The notes: generated from the letters alone by a model not told the origin. 64,000 bases of DNA from Chitinolyticbacter albus (GCF_024437655.1 NZ_JANBVF010000004.1:62001-126000); one strand, 5' to 3'; shown: positions 29,263-38,088, counted from the first letter of the stretch. Translations and numbers: made by a program.

Positions 29263-29264
29263 CG

Positions 29265-29684
29265 CTAGCCGCAGAACGACGCCGTCGCCGCCAGTTCCTC
29301 CAGCAGCGCAGCGGTGGCGGGCCCTGGCATGGTGTAGGGGTCCAGCGTCGGCGTGGCCGAATACTTCAGCAGCAGCGAGACATTGACCTTGTCCAGCCGC
29401 ATCTTGGCCATGCTCCAGCTGGCGTAGCGCCGTGCCGGGATCTCGGCGTAATCGAGCAGCACCAGGTCGCGGTGGCGCGGATCGCGCTGCAGCCGGTTGT
29501 AGAGCGCATTCACCTGCTCGCGCCCCCCCTCCAGCGCCTGCACAAACACGTCGCCGGTGTAGCACAGCACGCCGGTGAGGCCGAGTTCCGGGTTGCGCGC
29601 GCGCGACGCCTGCAGGATCGCCTCCACCGATTCGACGGTGATCGGCGCGCTGGCACGACTGGCGTAGATCAGGCGGACAAGCAT
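29265..29684 (-). CDS. BLUF-domain blue-light photoreceptor
   Basis: This 139-aa stand-alone BLUF protein shows the residues of the flavin photocycle at canonical positions: Tyr7 in LIYASRA, Asn31 in ARNPELGLTGVL and Gln49 in DVFVQALEGG, with Trp90-Ser-Met near the fifth strand. BLUF domains bind FAD and switch hydrogen bonding in blue light, passing the signal to a partner protein. The ~45 residues after the core are short helices only, so an effector must act in trans. It begins 4 bases after folE; FolE makes a pterin precursor, and pterins serve as antenna chromophores in other photoreceptors, but the link is speculative. Confidence 0.92.
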   Translation of the reverse strand: MLVRLIYASRASAPITVESVEAILQASRARNPELGLTGVLCYTGDVFVQALEGGREQVNALYNRLQRDPRHRDLVLLDYAEIPARRYASWSMAKMRLDKVNVSLLLKYSATPTLDPYTMPGPATAALLEELAATASFCG

Positions 29685-29688
29685 GGCA

Positions 29689-30384
29689 TCACCCCTTGTT
29701 CATCAGCGCGAGGAATTCACGCCGCAGGTTGGCATCGCGCAGGAAGGAGCCGCGCATCACGCTGTTGGTCATCTTGGCTTCCATATCCTTCACGCCGCGC
29801 CAGTGCATGCAGAAGTGATCGGCTTCCATCACGATGGCGAGGCCATCGGGCTGCAGCCGGTCCATCAAGGTATCGGCCAGCTGCGACACCGCCTCTTCCT
29901 GGATCTGCGGCCGGCTCATGATCCATTCGATCAGCCGCGCGTACTTGGATAGCCCGATCAGGTTGGAGTGCTCGTTGGGCATCACGCCAACCCACACCTT
30001 GCCCAGGATAGGGCACAGATGGTGCGAGCAGGCGCTGCGCACGGTGATGGGGCCGACGATCATCAATTCGTTCAGCCGCTCGATATTGGGGAACTCGGTC
30101 ACCGGCGGCGCGGCGCGGTAACGGCCGTGGAACACCTCGCGCACGAACATCTTGGCGACACGGCGCGCGGTGTCCTGCGTGTTGTGATCGCTCTCGGTGT
30201 CGATCACCAGGCTCTCGAGCACGCCTTCGAGCTTGCTGGCGACCTCCGCCTGCAACGCATCAAGCTCGTCGCCTTCGAGGTAGTCGGCGATATTGTCGTT
30301 GGCGTGAAAGCGCGCGCCGGCGGCGCGAATACGGGCGCGGATGCGCGCGGAGACCGGCTCGGCGGTCAGTTCATCCTGGGACAT
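29689..30384 (-). CDS. folE: GTP cyclohydrolase I
   Basis: This 231-aa enzyme of folate/tetrahydropterin synthesis converts GTP to 7,8-dihydroneopterin triphosphate. The zinc site is in SACSHHLCPILGKVWVGVMP (Cys and His ligands) with the later Cys in ADHFCMHWRGVKD; HLCPI, GLSKYARL and the C-terminal SVMRGSFLRD are family signatures. Like E. coli FolE it is the homodecameric type I enzyme rather than the FolE2 form. It is the first gene of a small unit with the BLUF photoreceptor and a hypothetical protein. Confidence 0.97.
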   Translation of the reverse strand: MSQDELTAEPVSARIRARIRAAGARFHANDNIADYLEGDELDALQAEVASKLEGVLESLVIDTESDHNTQDTARRVAKMFVREVFHGRYRAAPPVTEFPNIERLNELMIVGPITVRSACSHHLCPILGKVWVGVMPNEHSNLIGLSKYARLIEWIMSRPQIQEEAVSQLADTLMDRLQPDGLAIVMEADHFCMHWRGVKDMEAKMTNSVMRGSFLRDANLRREFLALMNKG

Positions 30385-30583
30385 GGTGTTTCCGTCTAGC
30401 GGCAGATTGTTTAGGGCGTGCCATCCATTGTTTCACAGCTGCGTTCGGGGTAGTTCAGGATAGCGCGCAAGAATCCGGCCGCTGGCAGTACGAATAGCAC
30501 CAGCGGCTGGGGCCATCGCGCCAGCCGCCGACGCGGCGAGATGCCGGCATGCAGCACGCACGCCAGGGCCATGCTTCACGCCA

Positions 30584-31354
30584 TCAATGGCGCACCGTTT
30601 CGACCAGCTGCGACGGCGGCGGAAACTTGAGGTGACCGATATAGGTGAGCGGGCGATGCACCTGCATCGCCGGCACATCGCCCTCGCGCATGTGCAGGAT
30701 GTCGGCCGGGCTGATCCACGCCGGATTGGCCGCGCTGATCGGCAGGCCGGCTGCCGCATACGCCTCCAGCACGAACTGCGAGCAGAAGAAGCGCTGATTG
30801 TCGGGCGTGCCAAGCTGGATGGTGGCAATGCCGCGCAGGCAGGCATCGCGCGTGATCTCGGGCAACAGCGGCAACTCGCAGATGCGCCGCTGCAGCGAGA
30901 ATGGTGCGTGCAGCACCACGCCAACATAGTTGTACGGCCGGCCGACCTGGGCCTGGGCAAAGGCGCGCAGCGCCGCAGCCTGGGCCTCGTCCAGCTCGTC
31001 GCGGCGGAACGCCACCACCACCGATTCCTCCGCCAGCGCGTCGGCCAGTGGCCGTACGCGCACACCGCTGCCGACGGCCTCGGCCACCTGACCATCGCCG
31101 ATGTAGAGCGCGGCGTGGCTCACCGGCGCCAGCGTGGCCAGCCGGATGCCGGCCGAGGTGATGCCATTGGTGGCGGACAACAGGATATCGCCGGTCGCCA
31201 ATGCGCTCATATCGACCAGCTGGCCGCCGTTGCGCGGCGCAAGGCCCTGCTGCTGGAAGGAAACCGTGGGCATGGCATGGCCTTCGCCCGGCTGCTGGAC
31301 CTGGGTGGCGCAGCCTGCCAGTAGGACGGCGCAGAGTACGAGTAGATATTTCAT
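30584..31354 (-). CDS. YiiX/YaeF-type permuted papain-like lipoprotein
   Basis: From the ATG at 31352-31354 the 256-aa product has a lipoprotein signal, MKYLLVLCAVLLAGCATQ, with lipobox LAGC; this is why the longer in-frame start is rejected. TGDILLSATNG..., PVSHAALYIGDGQVAEA and RFFCSQFVLEAYAAAG give the permuted order His then Cys of the NlpC/P60-like YiiX family (DUF830), in which His and Cys form the thiol catalytic pair. Such enzymes are amidases or acyl hydrolases of peptidoglycan or lipids. The protein is probably outer-membrane anchored on the periplasmic side. The target is unknown. Confidence 0.85.
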   Translation of the reverse strand: MKYLLVLCAVLLAGCATQVQQPGEGHAMPTVSFQQQGLAPRNGGQLVDMSALATGDILLSATNGITSAGIRLATLAPVSHAALYIGDGQVAEAVGSGVRVRPLADALAEESVVVAFRRDELDEAQAAALRAFAQAQVGRPYNYVGVVLHAPFSLQRRICELPLLPEITRDACLRGIATIQLGTPDNQRFFCSQFVLEAYAAAGLPISAANPAWISPADILHMREGDVPAMQVHRPLTYIGHLKFPPPSQLVETVRH

Positions 31355-31626
31355 GCGTATGACACAAGGGGGAGTCGGGGCGCAGCTTAACGCAAGCGGC
31401 GCAGCGCGGCGACTGATCGCGGCAAAACCTGCTGAACGTAAAGACCCGGGGCATCGCCGGCTCATTCGGCGGCCGTCTGTTTGCATCGAAATTCCAGCGT
31501 TGGGACGTGAGCCGTCGCGCCTCCCTCGCATCGTTGTCGCGCGGCGGGGCCATCCTCCCTATGCGGCAAAAGCGCTGCCGCCACGGCCTGCGCGCTCGCG
31601 CAGCGCAGCGTCGGCTCTGCGCGGGT

Positions 31627-33396
31627 TCAGCGCGCCGGACGGCGAAAGCGCAGCGCCTGCGGATAGGGGTGGAAATCCTCGGCGATGCCGGCCTCGATAT
31701 TGGCCTTGGCGCGCTGCCAGAACCCGGGCGTGAGCAGATCGGCGTGGTGGCGCATAAAGGCCGCGCGCACGTCCGGCCGAGCCAAGAGGAAAGTGGCGAA
31801 CTCCTCCGGATACACCTCGTTCTTGTGGCCGGTGTACCACGCCTCGCCCGACAGCTCGTATTCCGGCGCCAACGGCGGCGGAATGCGGCGGAAGCTGCAA
31901 TCGGTCATGTATTCGATCTCGTCGTAGTCGTAGAACACGACGCGACCGGCGCGGGTGATGCCGAAGTTCTTGAACAGCATGTCGCCGGGGAAGATGTTGG
32001 CGATCGCCAGCTCGCGCAGCGCGTTGCCGTAGTCCTGGATCACGGTGTCGACGACATCGGGCGCGGCGGTATCGAGCAGCATATTGAGCGGCAGCATGCG
32101 CCGCTCGATATAGAGGTGGCGGATCACCACATCGTCGCCATCCTCCTCGATCATCGACGGCGCCAGCGCTTTGAGCTCGGCCAGCACCGCCGGATCGAAG
32201 CGCACGCGCGGAAGCGCCACGTCGGAAAATTCCAGCGAATCGGCCATGCGGCCCACCCGGTCGTGGCGCTTCACCATCAGGTATTTCTGCCGTACCGTCT
32301 CGCGCGATACATCCTTGGGCGGCGGGATCACATCCTTGATCACCTTGAACACGAAGGGGTAGGACGGCAGCGTGAACACGATCATCACCATGCCCTTGAT
32401 GCCGGGCGCGAACACGAAGCGATCGCTGGTGTTCTTCAGGTGGTGAAACAGCTCGCGGTAGAACATGGTCTTGCCCTGCTTGCCCAGCCCCAGCATGGTG
32501 TAGAGCTCGGCGCGCGATACGTCGGGCAGCATTTTCTGCAAAAAGCGCACGTGGGCCGACGGCACTTCCATGTCGACCAGAAAATAGGCGCGCGACAGCG
32601 AGAACAGGTGGCGGATATGGCGATGCTCGAACAGCGCGGCATCGACATACAGCCCGCCGTCGCTGCTGCGGTACAGCGCCAGCGCGAACGGCAGCTCCAG
32701 GTCGCCATTGACCGCGCGCCCGATCAGATAGGCGGTGTTGCCGCGAAAGAACGGCGTCGCCAGCACCTTGATATGGGCGTTGAACGCCAGCTTGGGCCAG
32801 TGGCCCAGATGCCGGTGTAGCGAGCGCAGCACGCGGCGTACGTCGCGCGCCTCGTCCTCGAACGGCAAGGTGAAGCCGAAATCGCGCAGCGTGCGCGAGA
32901 TGGTCGCGGCCAGCCCCGCTTCGGCCGGATAGTAGGTGCGGTAGGTCGCCGGTGTCTCGGCCTCGATGTATTCGGTCGAGACAGCAGGCCGGTAGAAAAT
33001 GAACTCGTTGTGGAAATAACTGCGGTGAAGGATGCGGCAGCACACCGAGTTGAAGAAGGTTTCGGCAAGCTCGGGCTGCTTGTGGTTGATCAACAGCTTG
33101 ATGTATTCGGTCTTCACCCGCGCCCAGGTGGTGTCGGTCAGCCGCTGCGCGCCGAATTCGCTGATCAAGCGCTCGGTGGCTTCATAGACGCGGGCGTCGT
33201 AAAAGGCGATCCGGTCACGCACCGCATCGCGCTGCGCCTGCGCCTGGCCCGCCTCGAAATGCGCCTGCGCCGCCTGGCTCACCGCGCGGAACAACCGGTA
33301 GTGATGGTCGAAGCCATCGAGTATCGCCTGCGCCAGGGCGCGGGCCTGGCCGAAGCCGGCGTCGAGCGCTTCCATCAGCGGGTCTTGCTGCAGCAT
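31627..33396 (-). CDS. aceK: Isocitrate dehydrogenase kinase/phosphatase
   Basis: This 589-aa bifunctional enzyme switches isocitrate dehydrogenase off and on by phosphorylation when acetate or fatty acids feed the glyoxylate shunt. Recognisable family stretches include NSVCCRILHRSYFHNEFIF, APGIKGMVMIVFTLPSYPFV (the ATP-binding APGxKGxVM loop), FKVIKDVIPPPKD and NFGITRAGRVVFYDYDEIEY, which carries the catalytic and metal-binding acidic residues. Several ATGs are possible; 33396 (MLQQDPLMEALDAGF) is preferred because AGGA lies nine bases upstream. aceA and aceB are not nearby. Confidence 0.96.
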   Translation of the reverse strand: MLQQDPLMEALDAGFGQARALAQAILDGFDHHYRLFRAVSQAAQAHFEAGQAQAQRDAVRDRIAFYDARVYEATERLISEFGAQRLTDTTWARVKTEYIKLLINHKQPELAETFFNSVCCRILHRSYFHNEFIFYRPAVSTEYIEAETPATYRTYYPAEAGLAATISRTLRDFGFTLPFEDEARDVRRVLRSLHRHLGHWPKLAFNAHIKVLATPFFRGNTAYLIGRAVNGDLELPFALALYRSSDGGLYVDAALFEHRHIRHLFSLSRAYFLVDMEVPSAHVRFLQKMLPDVSRAELYTMLGLGKQGKTMFYRELFHHLKNTSDRFVFAPGIKGMVMIVFTLPSYPFVFKVIKDVIPPPKDVSRETVRQKYLMVKRHDRVGRMADSLEFSDVALPRVRFDPAVLAELKALAPSMIEEDGDDVVIRHLYIERRMLPLNMLLDTAAPDVVDTVIQDYGNALRELAIANIFPGDMLFKNFGITRAGRVVFYDYDEIEYMTDCSFRRIPPPLAPEYELSGEAWYTGHKNEVYPEEFATFLLARPDVRAAFMRHHADLLTPGFWQRAKANIEAGIAEDFHPYPQALRFRRPAR

Positions 33397-33568
33397 CGTG
33401 CGTCGTCCTGCAATCGGCATCCCTACACTGTAGTCGGGTGCGCCCCGCTGCATGCAGCTGGCGAAAACCCCAATCCCCGCGTTTCAAGCGTATTGCCGGC
33501 GCTGTGCAACAAGCGTTACGCGGCGTGTCATGCACATGGTCTAGATTCGGGGATTGCCTGGAGCCCCC

Positions 33569-34765
33569 ATGACCGATCTCGACTCGCGCCGCGAGCTGGG
33601 CCTGCTACTGCTGCTGACGGCCGTGATGTTCATCACCATCGTCGATTTCATGGTGTTGATGCCGCTCTCGCCCTATTTGATGTCCCAGTTCCAGGTCGAC
33701 CCGCCGCGCTTTGGCCTCTTGGTATCGGCCTACTCGCTCGCCGCGGGCGCGGCATCACTGCTGGCCGCATCGATCGCTGATCGCTACGACCGGCGCCACG
33801 CGCTGCTGTTCACTTTTGCCGGCCTCACCGTCGCCACCTTCGGCTGCGCACTGGCGGTGGACTTCTATACGCTGCTGATCGCCCGCACCGTAGCCGGCGT
33901 ATTTGGCGGCGTGATCGGTTCGGTGGTGCTGGCCATCGTCGGCGACGTGGTGCCGCCGGCGCGGCGCGGCCGCGCCATGGGCTGGGTGATGCTGGGCTTC
34001 TCGCTCGCCGCCGTCGCCGGCGTGCCGCTGGGCCTGTTCCTCGCCGAGCACCACGGCTGGCGCGCGCCGTTTGCCGTGCTCGCCGGGGCCAGCGCGCTGG
34101 TCTGGCTCACGGTGTGGCGGCTGGTGCCGGCCGTGCGTGGCCACCTGGCGCAGGCCCCGACCGGCCTGTGGCAGGGCTACCGCGAGTTGCTGGCGGTGCC
34201 CAACCACTGGTGGGCCTGCGGCGTGACCGCGCTGACCATGCTGTCCGGCTTCTCGGTCATTCCCTATATTTCGCCGTCGCTGGTCGCCAATGTCGGCCTC
34301 GATCCACGCTACCTGGCCTGGGTCTATTTCGTCGGCGGCGGTGCCACGCTGTTCACGCGCCCGCTGGTGGGGCGCCTGGTCGACCGCCACCGCCACGCAC
34401 ACGTATTCGCGGTGCTGGTGCTCACCAGCTTCGTGCCCATCGTGCTGGTGACGCAGACGTTGCCGCTGCCGTTCGCCTGGCAGCTGCTGTTCTCCACACT
34501 GTTCTTCGTGTTCGTCAGCGGCCGCTTCATTCCCGCGTCCTCCCTCGTCACCGGCGCCACCGAGGCCCGGCTGCGCGGCCGGTTGATGGCGTTCAACTCG
34601 GCGGTACAGAACTTCGCCTCCGGCGTCGCCGCCTTTGTCGCAGGGTGGATGATGAGCCAGGGCCCGCACGGCGAGCTGCTCGGCTACGGCTGGGTGGGCC
34701 TGATGAGCTGCGCATTCGGCCTTGCGGCAATCTGGGTGGCCTACCGCGTGCGCGCGGTGAGCTGA
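33569..34765 (+). CDS. MFS transporter, DHA1-type exporter
   Basis: This 398-aa inner-membrane protein has twelve predicted helices. The ATG at 33569 (GGAG five bases upstream) precedes LGLLLLLTAVMFITIVDFMV. Helix 2-3 carries the MFS motif as ASIADRYDRRHALL, and GVFGGVIGSVVLAIVGDVVP matches motif C-like glycine-rich antiporter helices, so proton-driven export of a drug or metabolite is likely. The second half starts at about residue 205 (WWACGVTALTMLSGFSVIPY). No regulator is adjacent, so the substrate cannot be guessed. A long hairpin follows the stop codon. Confidence 0.9.
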   Translation: MTDLDSRRELGLLLLLTAVMFITIVDFMVLMPLSPYLMSQFQVDPPRFGLLVSAYSLAAGAASLLAASIADRYDRRHALLFTFAGLTVATFGCALAVDFYTLLIARTVAGVFGGVIGSVVLAIVGDVVPPARRGRAMGWVMLGFSLAAVAGVPLGLFLAEHHGWRAPFAVLAGASALVWLTVWRLVPAVRGHLAQAPTGLWQGYRELLAVPNHWWACGVTALTMLSGFSVIPYISPSLVANVGLDPRYLAWVYFVGGGATLFTRPLVGRLVDRHRHAHVFAVLVLTSFVPIVLVTQTLPLPFAWQLLFSTLFFVFVSGRFIPASSLVTGATEARLRGRLMAFNSAVQNFASGVAAFVAGWMMSQGPHGELLGYGWVGLMSCAFGLAAIWVAYRVRAVS

Positions 34766-34805
34766 ACCAACAACAACGGGAGCCCAGGCTCCCGTTGTTG
34801 TTGGT
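34766..34805. terminator. Long bidirectional hairpin between convergent genes
   Basis: ACCAACAACAACGGGAGC pairs perfectly with GCTCCCGTTGTTGTTGGT over 18 bp around a CCAG loop. It begins right after the MFS stop and 12 bases beyond the stop of the convergent membrane-protein gene. The T content is low, but the position fits a shared terminator. Confidence 0.7.
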
Positions 34806-34817
34806 CTGGCGACGGCC

Positions 34818-35102
34818 TCAGTGCTGGCTGCGCCGGGGCAGGCTCAATACATGGGCGAGCAAGCTGGCACTGGCGACGACACTGGTGACAACCAGGCCCC
34901 AGGTACCGAGCAACAGCATGCCGGTGGGGGTTATCAAGTCCAGCATCAGCCAGAACGACAGCTGCCCTGCATTCTGGCCCAGCAGCGCCAGGAAGAACAT
35001 CAGCGTGGCCGGCGTACGGGTTCGATGCCACAGCACGCCCGCGGCGATCAGCATCACCAGACCGGCAACACACCAGAACTGGAAGGCAAGTTCGAACACC
35101 AT
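34818..35102 (-). CDS. Small integral membrane protein, unknown function
   Basis: This 94-aa protein has about three transmembrane helices (residues ~4-24, 33-54, 60-85), with a basic loop HRTRTP after the first and a positively charged tail (LPRRSQH). No family motif is recognised. It follows the LoiP-type protease gene by 22 bases on the same strand, so the two may be co-transcribed; an envelope role is possible. Confidence 0.7.
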   Translation of the reverse strand: MVFELAFQFWCVAGLVMLIAAGVLWHRTRTPATLMFFLALLGQNAGQLSFWLMLDLITPTGMLLLGTWGLVVTSVVASASLLAHVLSLPRRSQH

Positions 35103-35124
35103 GTTCCCCCGGGCCGTCGTTGGA

Positions 35125-35877
35125 TTACTTCTTCTCGGCCGCCAGGCGCTGTTCGATGTTCTTGGCGCGATCGGCGGAGGCCGGGTGCGAGCTCAGCATG
35201 CTGTGATCGCCACCGCCCAGTTGTTCCAGCTTCTGGAACGCGGTGACGAGGCCTTCGCGCTTGAGCTTCCTCTGCGTCAACAGATCGAACGAGTAGTTGT
35301 CCGCATCGGTTTCCTGCGATTGCGAGAACTGGGCGTTGATCAGGCTTTCGGTGAAGTTGCCCAACTCCGAATCAGCCAGCGTGGCGGCGCGGGTGCCGGA
35401 CGACGAGGCGACATCGCGCGCGGCGGACACGGCGTAGGCGGTCTGCATCGCCTTCTTGGTGTGGCCCAGCGCCACATGGCCGATCTCGTGGCCGATCACG
35501 CCGGTGACTTCGTCGTCGGTCATCAGGTCCATCAGGCCGCTGTAAACACGGATGCAGCCGTTGGCCATCGCCCAGGCGTTCACTTCGCTGGTCAGATAGA
35601 CCTTGTAGTTGACCTTGCGGCCGTTGATCTCGCTCCCCAGGCCCTTGGCGATCTTGTCCAGACGCTTGGCGTACTTGTCCTTGGCCGGGGCGATACTGGA
35701 TTCGGCATCGCTCTGCACGCACGCCTGGTCGGACAGGCTCTGCACATCGGCATCGGACAGCGTGGCGGCCTGGACCGCCTTGGAACCGGCCTTGACCATA
35801 CCGCCCAGATCGAAGGCGTGGACGTTGGAAATCAGCAGGCCGGCAAGCAGGGCCGGAATCAGGTGGCGAGCATACAT
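35125..35877 (-). CDS. loiP: LoiP-type M48 metalloprotease without lipobox
   Basis: This 250-aa periplasmic zinc protease is strongly similar to E. coli LoiP (YggG): SLSDQAC, VNYKVYLTSEVNAWAMANGC, IRVYSGLMDLMTDDEV and the zinc site H-E-I-G-H in GVIGHEIGHVALGHTKK, then ETDADNYSFDLL with the third ligand Glu, and HPASADRAKNIEQR. E. coli LoiP is a lipoprotein; here the signal peptide MYARHLIPALLAGLLISNVHA has a normal signal-peptidase I site and no lipobox cysteine, so the enzyme is probably soluble in the periplasm. Family members cut misfolded or damaged outer-membrane proteins. GGAG nine bases before the ATG supports the start. Confidence 0.9.
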   Translation of the reverse strand: MYARHLIPALLAGLLISNVHAFDLGGMVKAGSKAVQAATLSDADVQSLSDQACVQSDAESSIAPAKDKYAKRLDKIAKGLGSEINGRKVNYKVYLTSEVNAWAMANGCIRVYSGLMDLMTDDEVTGVIGHEIGHVALGHTKKAMQTAYAVSAARDVASSSGTRAATLADSELGNFTESLINAQFSQSQETDADNYSFDLLTQRKLKREGLVTAFQKLEQLGGGDHSMLSSHPASADRAKNIEQRLAAEKK

Positions 35878-36082
35878 CTTGAGTTTCTCCGCGTGGGCAA
35901 AGCGGCGGAGAATAACAGGATATGGTCAACTTCAGGTAAGTCTGCCGAGCCGCGCATCCCCTGATCCGCACCGCCCGGCGAGGTGTGCTGATCTGCACGC
36001 AAATCAGCGCGCCACAGCAGGGCAAACAGCCGTGGGCGCGTTGTAATCCGCCGCTTCAGCCGCTACGCTGCATGCCATCCGG

Positions 36083-36787
36083 ATGACGGTATCTTCCATG
36101 CCCATGCAGCAGCTGCTTGCCCAGATCGACGCCAGCTTTGCCGATCTGAAGCTTTCCGACGACGAGCGCCGCGCCTTCGCCACCGCGCTGCGCGAAGCCA
36201 ATCCGCCCGAGGACGGCCTGCGCCGGTTGCGCAACGCCGCATTCGATACGCTGCGCGGCACGCTGCAAAGCCCGGAACAGATGGGCGCGCTGAAGTGGCT
36301 GGAAGGCATAGTCCGTACGCTGGACCTCACCCGCGCGGGCGAAGTCATTCCGGAGGCACATGCCCATTTCAGCCCCGGCGCCGCCTGCCGCACCGCCATT
36401 GTCCAGCGGCTGCAGCAGGCACGCGGCACGGCGGACATCTGCGTGTTCACCATCTCGGATGACAGCATTGCCGAAGCCATTGTCGCCGCGCATCGCCGGG
36501 GCGTGGCGGTACGCGTGGTCACCGACGACGACAAGGCGCTCGACGCCGGCAGTGACGTGGACTGGCTACGCAATGCCGGGGTACCACTGGCGTGCGATCG
36601 CAGCAGCGCCCATATGCATCACAAGTTTGCCGTGATCGACGGCCGCTGGTTGATCAACGGCAGCTACAACTGGACGCGCTCTGCCGCTACCACCAACGAG
36701 GAAAACCTGGTGGTCTGCAACGACCCGGGTCTCGTGCACGCCTTCCAGGGCTGTTTCGATATGCTGTGGCAGCGCTGGGCAATCTGA
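36083..36787 (+). CDS. Single-HKD phospholipase D-like protein
   Basis: This 234-aa cytoplasmic protein has an N-terminal helical region (about 1-90) without signal peptide, then one PLD fold with H179-x-K181-x4-D186 in MHHKFAVIDGRWLINGSYNW. Single-HKD proteins work as dimers; family members include the nuclease Nuc and the cardiolipin hydrolase/nuclease MitoPLD-Zucchini. The hallmark GSYNWT next to the HKD is typical of that group, so nucleic-acid or phosphodiester hydrolysis is more likely than lipid synthesis. ATGs at 36083, 36098 and 36104 are all possible and none has a good ribosome site; the first is given. Confidence 0.82.
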   Translation: MTVSSMPMQQLLAQIDASFADLKLSDDERRAFATALREANPPEDGLRRLRNAAFDTLRGTLQSPEQMGALKWLEGIVRTLDLTRAGEVIPEAHAHFSPGAACRTAIVQRLQQARGTADICVFTISDDSIAEAIVAAHRRGVAVRVVTDDDKALDAGSDVDWLRNAGVPLACDRSSAHMHHKFAVIDGRWLINGSYNWTRSAATTNEENLVVCNDPGLVHAFQGCFDMLWQRWAI

Positions 36788-36810
36788 ATCCCACATAGCC
36801 GACAGGCAGC

Positions 36811-36838
36811 AAAAAGCCGGGTAGAACCCGGCTTTGCG
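36811..36838. terminator. Hairpin terminator between the PLD gene and the convergent small gene
   Basis: AAAGCCGGGT-AGA-ACCCGGCTTT at 36813-36835, with A and T flanks usable on both strands; about 25 bases after the PLD-protein stop. Confidence 0.8.
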
Positions 36839-36871
36839 ATAAGGCAGCTGGCGATCTGGCCAGCGTGCGGC

Positions 36872-37087
36872 TTACTCGGCGATCAGCACCAGGCTGGCGA
36901 GCTCTTCGTTGGTCTTCTGACCGGTGGGCCAGCAGACGCGAGCCCGATCACCGAAGATCTTCAGCACGCGGCCGTCGATCCTCTCGGCGCCGTCGAGGCC
37001 GGCCGTGCGGTTGACGCGGGCGTTGACGGCGATGTTGTCACGATGACCCAACACGAAGTTCACGATGGCGGCAAAGAACGAGTACAT
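36872..37087 (-). CDS. Small hypothetical protein
   Basis: This 71-aa protein has AGGAGT seven bases before its ATG and a recognisable sigma-70 promoter with palindromic sites upstream, so it is probably a real regulated gene. The sequence (FFAAIVNFVLGHRDNIAVNA, then RIDGRVLKIFGDRARVCWPT) begins with a hydrophobic helix and continues like a small beta-barrel of the SH3 or KOW kind; this is only an impression. No family is recognised. Confidence 0.65.
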   Translation of the reverse strand: MYSFFAAIVNFVLGHRDNIAVNARVNRTAGLDGAERIDGRVLKIFGDRARVCWPTGQKTNEELASLVLIAE

Positions 37088-37102
37088 GATGCAACTCCTG
37101 GT

Positions 37103-37150
37103 CTACGTAGTATTGCTACGTAATCTACTGTAGTTATGTTTCAGTCTCAA
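37103..37150 (-). promoter_or_regulatory. Promoter with repeated CTAC-GTAG palindromes before the 71-aa gene
   Basis: On the minus strand TTGAGA (37150-37145) and TAGATT (37127-37122) are separated by 17 bases, a good sigma-70 pair. The -10 and start region overlaps three related palindromes: CTACGTAG (37103-37110), CTACGTAA (37116-37123) and CTACTGTAG (37125-37133), a plausible repressor site. Confidence 0.55.
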
Positions 37151-37254
37151 GGCATTAATACCGGTAGTTTTACAACGCCCACCCTCGATCGAGCCGCGGT
37201 ACCGATCCGCACCGCAAGCCGCGCGGTACAATGCCGGCAGCGAGGAACGCCACC

Positions 37255-38088
37255 ATGACCGAGAAACACGACATCCGCCCCGGGCAGTCCATTGAACTGC
37301 TGAAGGCACTACATATCCTCACCCGCGACGGCAAGCTCAACCAGGACAGCCGCCGCAAGCTCAAGCAGGTGTATCACCTGTTCAATTTCATCGAGCCGCT
37401 GCTGGCAGAGCGGGTGGCCGAGCATGACGACATCACGCTGGTCGATCATGGCGCCGGCAAGAGCTATCTCGGCTTCATCCTCTACGACCTGTTCTTCAAG
37501 GACCGCGCGCCTGAGGGTCGCATCTACGGCATCGAAACCCGCGACGAGCTGGTGCAAAGCTCAATGGCGCTGGCGCAGAAGCTGGGCTTTGCCCAGGGCA
37601 TGCGCTTTTACAACCTGTCGGTCGCCGATTCGATCACGTCCGACAAGCTGCCCGCCACCGTCGACGTGGTGACCGCGCTGCATGCCTGCAATACCGCCAC
37701 CGATGATGCGATCCGCTTCGCACTGGAAAAGCAGGCGCGCCACATCGTGCTGGTGCCATGTTGCCAAGCCGAAGTGGCCAGCGTATTGCGGCAGAACAAG
37801 ACTCGTGCGCTGAAAAGCCCGCTGGCCGAGATCTGGCGCCATCCCATCCATACCCGCGAGTTCGGCAGCCAGATCACCAACGTGCTGCGCTGCCTGGAGC
37901 TGGAGGCGCACGGCTACCAGGTCACGGTGACCGAGCTCGTCGGCTGGGAGCATTCGATGAAGAACGAGCTGATCGTCGCCGAATACAAGGGCCTGCCGCG
38001 CGCCAAGCCCGCCGCGCGGCTCACTGAGCTGCTCGATACCCTCGGCCTGGAGAGCCTTGCCGAGCGCTTTGGCGCCTGCCCGGCATGA
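37255..38088 (+). CDS. SAM-dependent methyltransferase (rRNA/tRNA MTase-like)
   Basis: This 277-aa protein shows the AdoMet-binding motif LVDHGAGKSYLGFILYDLF (GxGxS type), an acidic motif II in IYGIETRDELVQ, and ALHACNTATDDAI followed by VLVPCCQAEV, a Cys-Cys arrangement seen in the methyltransferase group of GSTCD/TRMT13-like proteins. An N-terminal helical part (about 1-55) resembles an RNA-binding extension. The substrate is not known. GAGG lies nine bases before the ATG. It overlaps the next flavoprotein gene by four bases (ATGA). Confidence 0.78.
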   Translation: MTEKHDIRPGQSIELLKALHILTRDGKLNQDSRRKLKQVYHLFNFIEPLLAERVAEHDDITLVDHGAGKSYLGFILYDLFFKDRAPEGRIYGIETRDELVQSSMALAQKLGFAQGMRFYNLSVADSITSDKLPATVDVVTALHACNTATDDAIRFALEKQARHIVLVPCCQAEVASVLRQNKTRALKSPLAEIWRHPIHTREFGSQITNVLRCLELEAHGYQVTVTELVGWEHSMKNELIVAEYKGLPRAKPAARLTELLDTLGLESLAERFGACPA

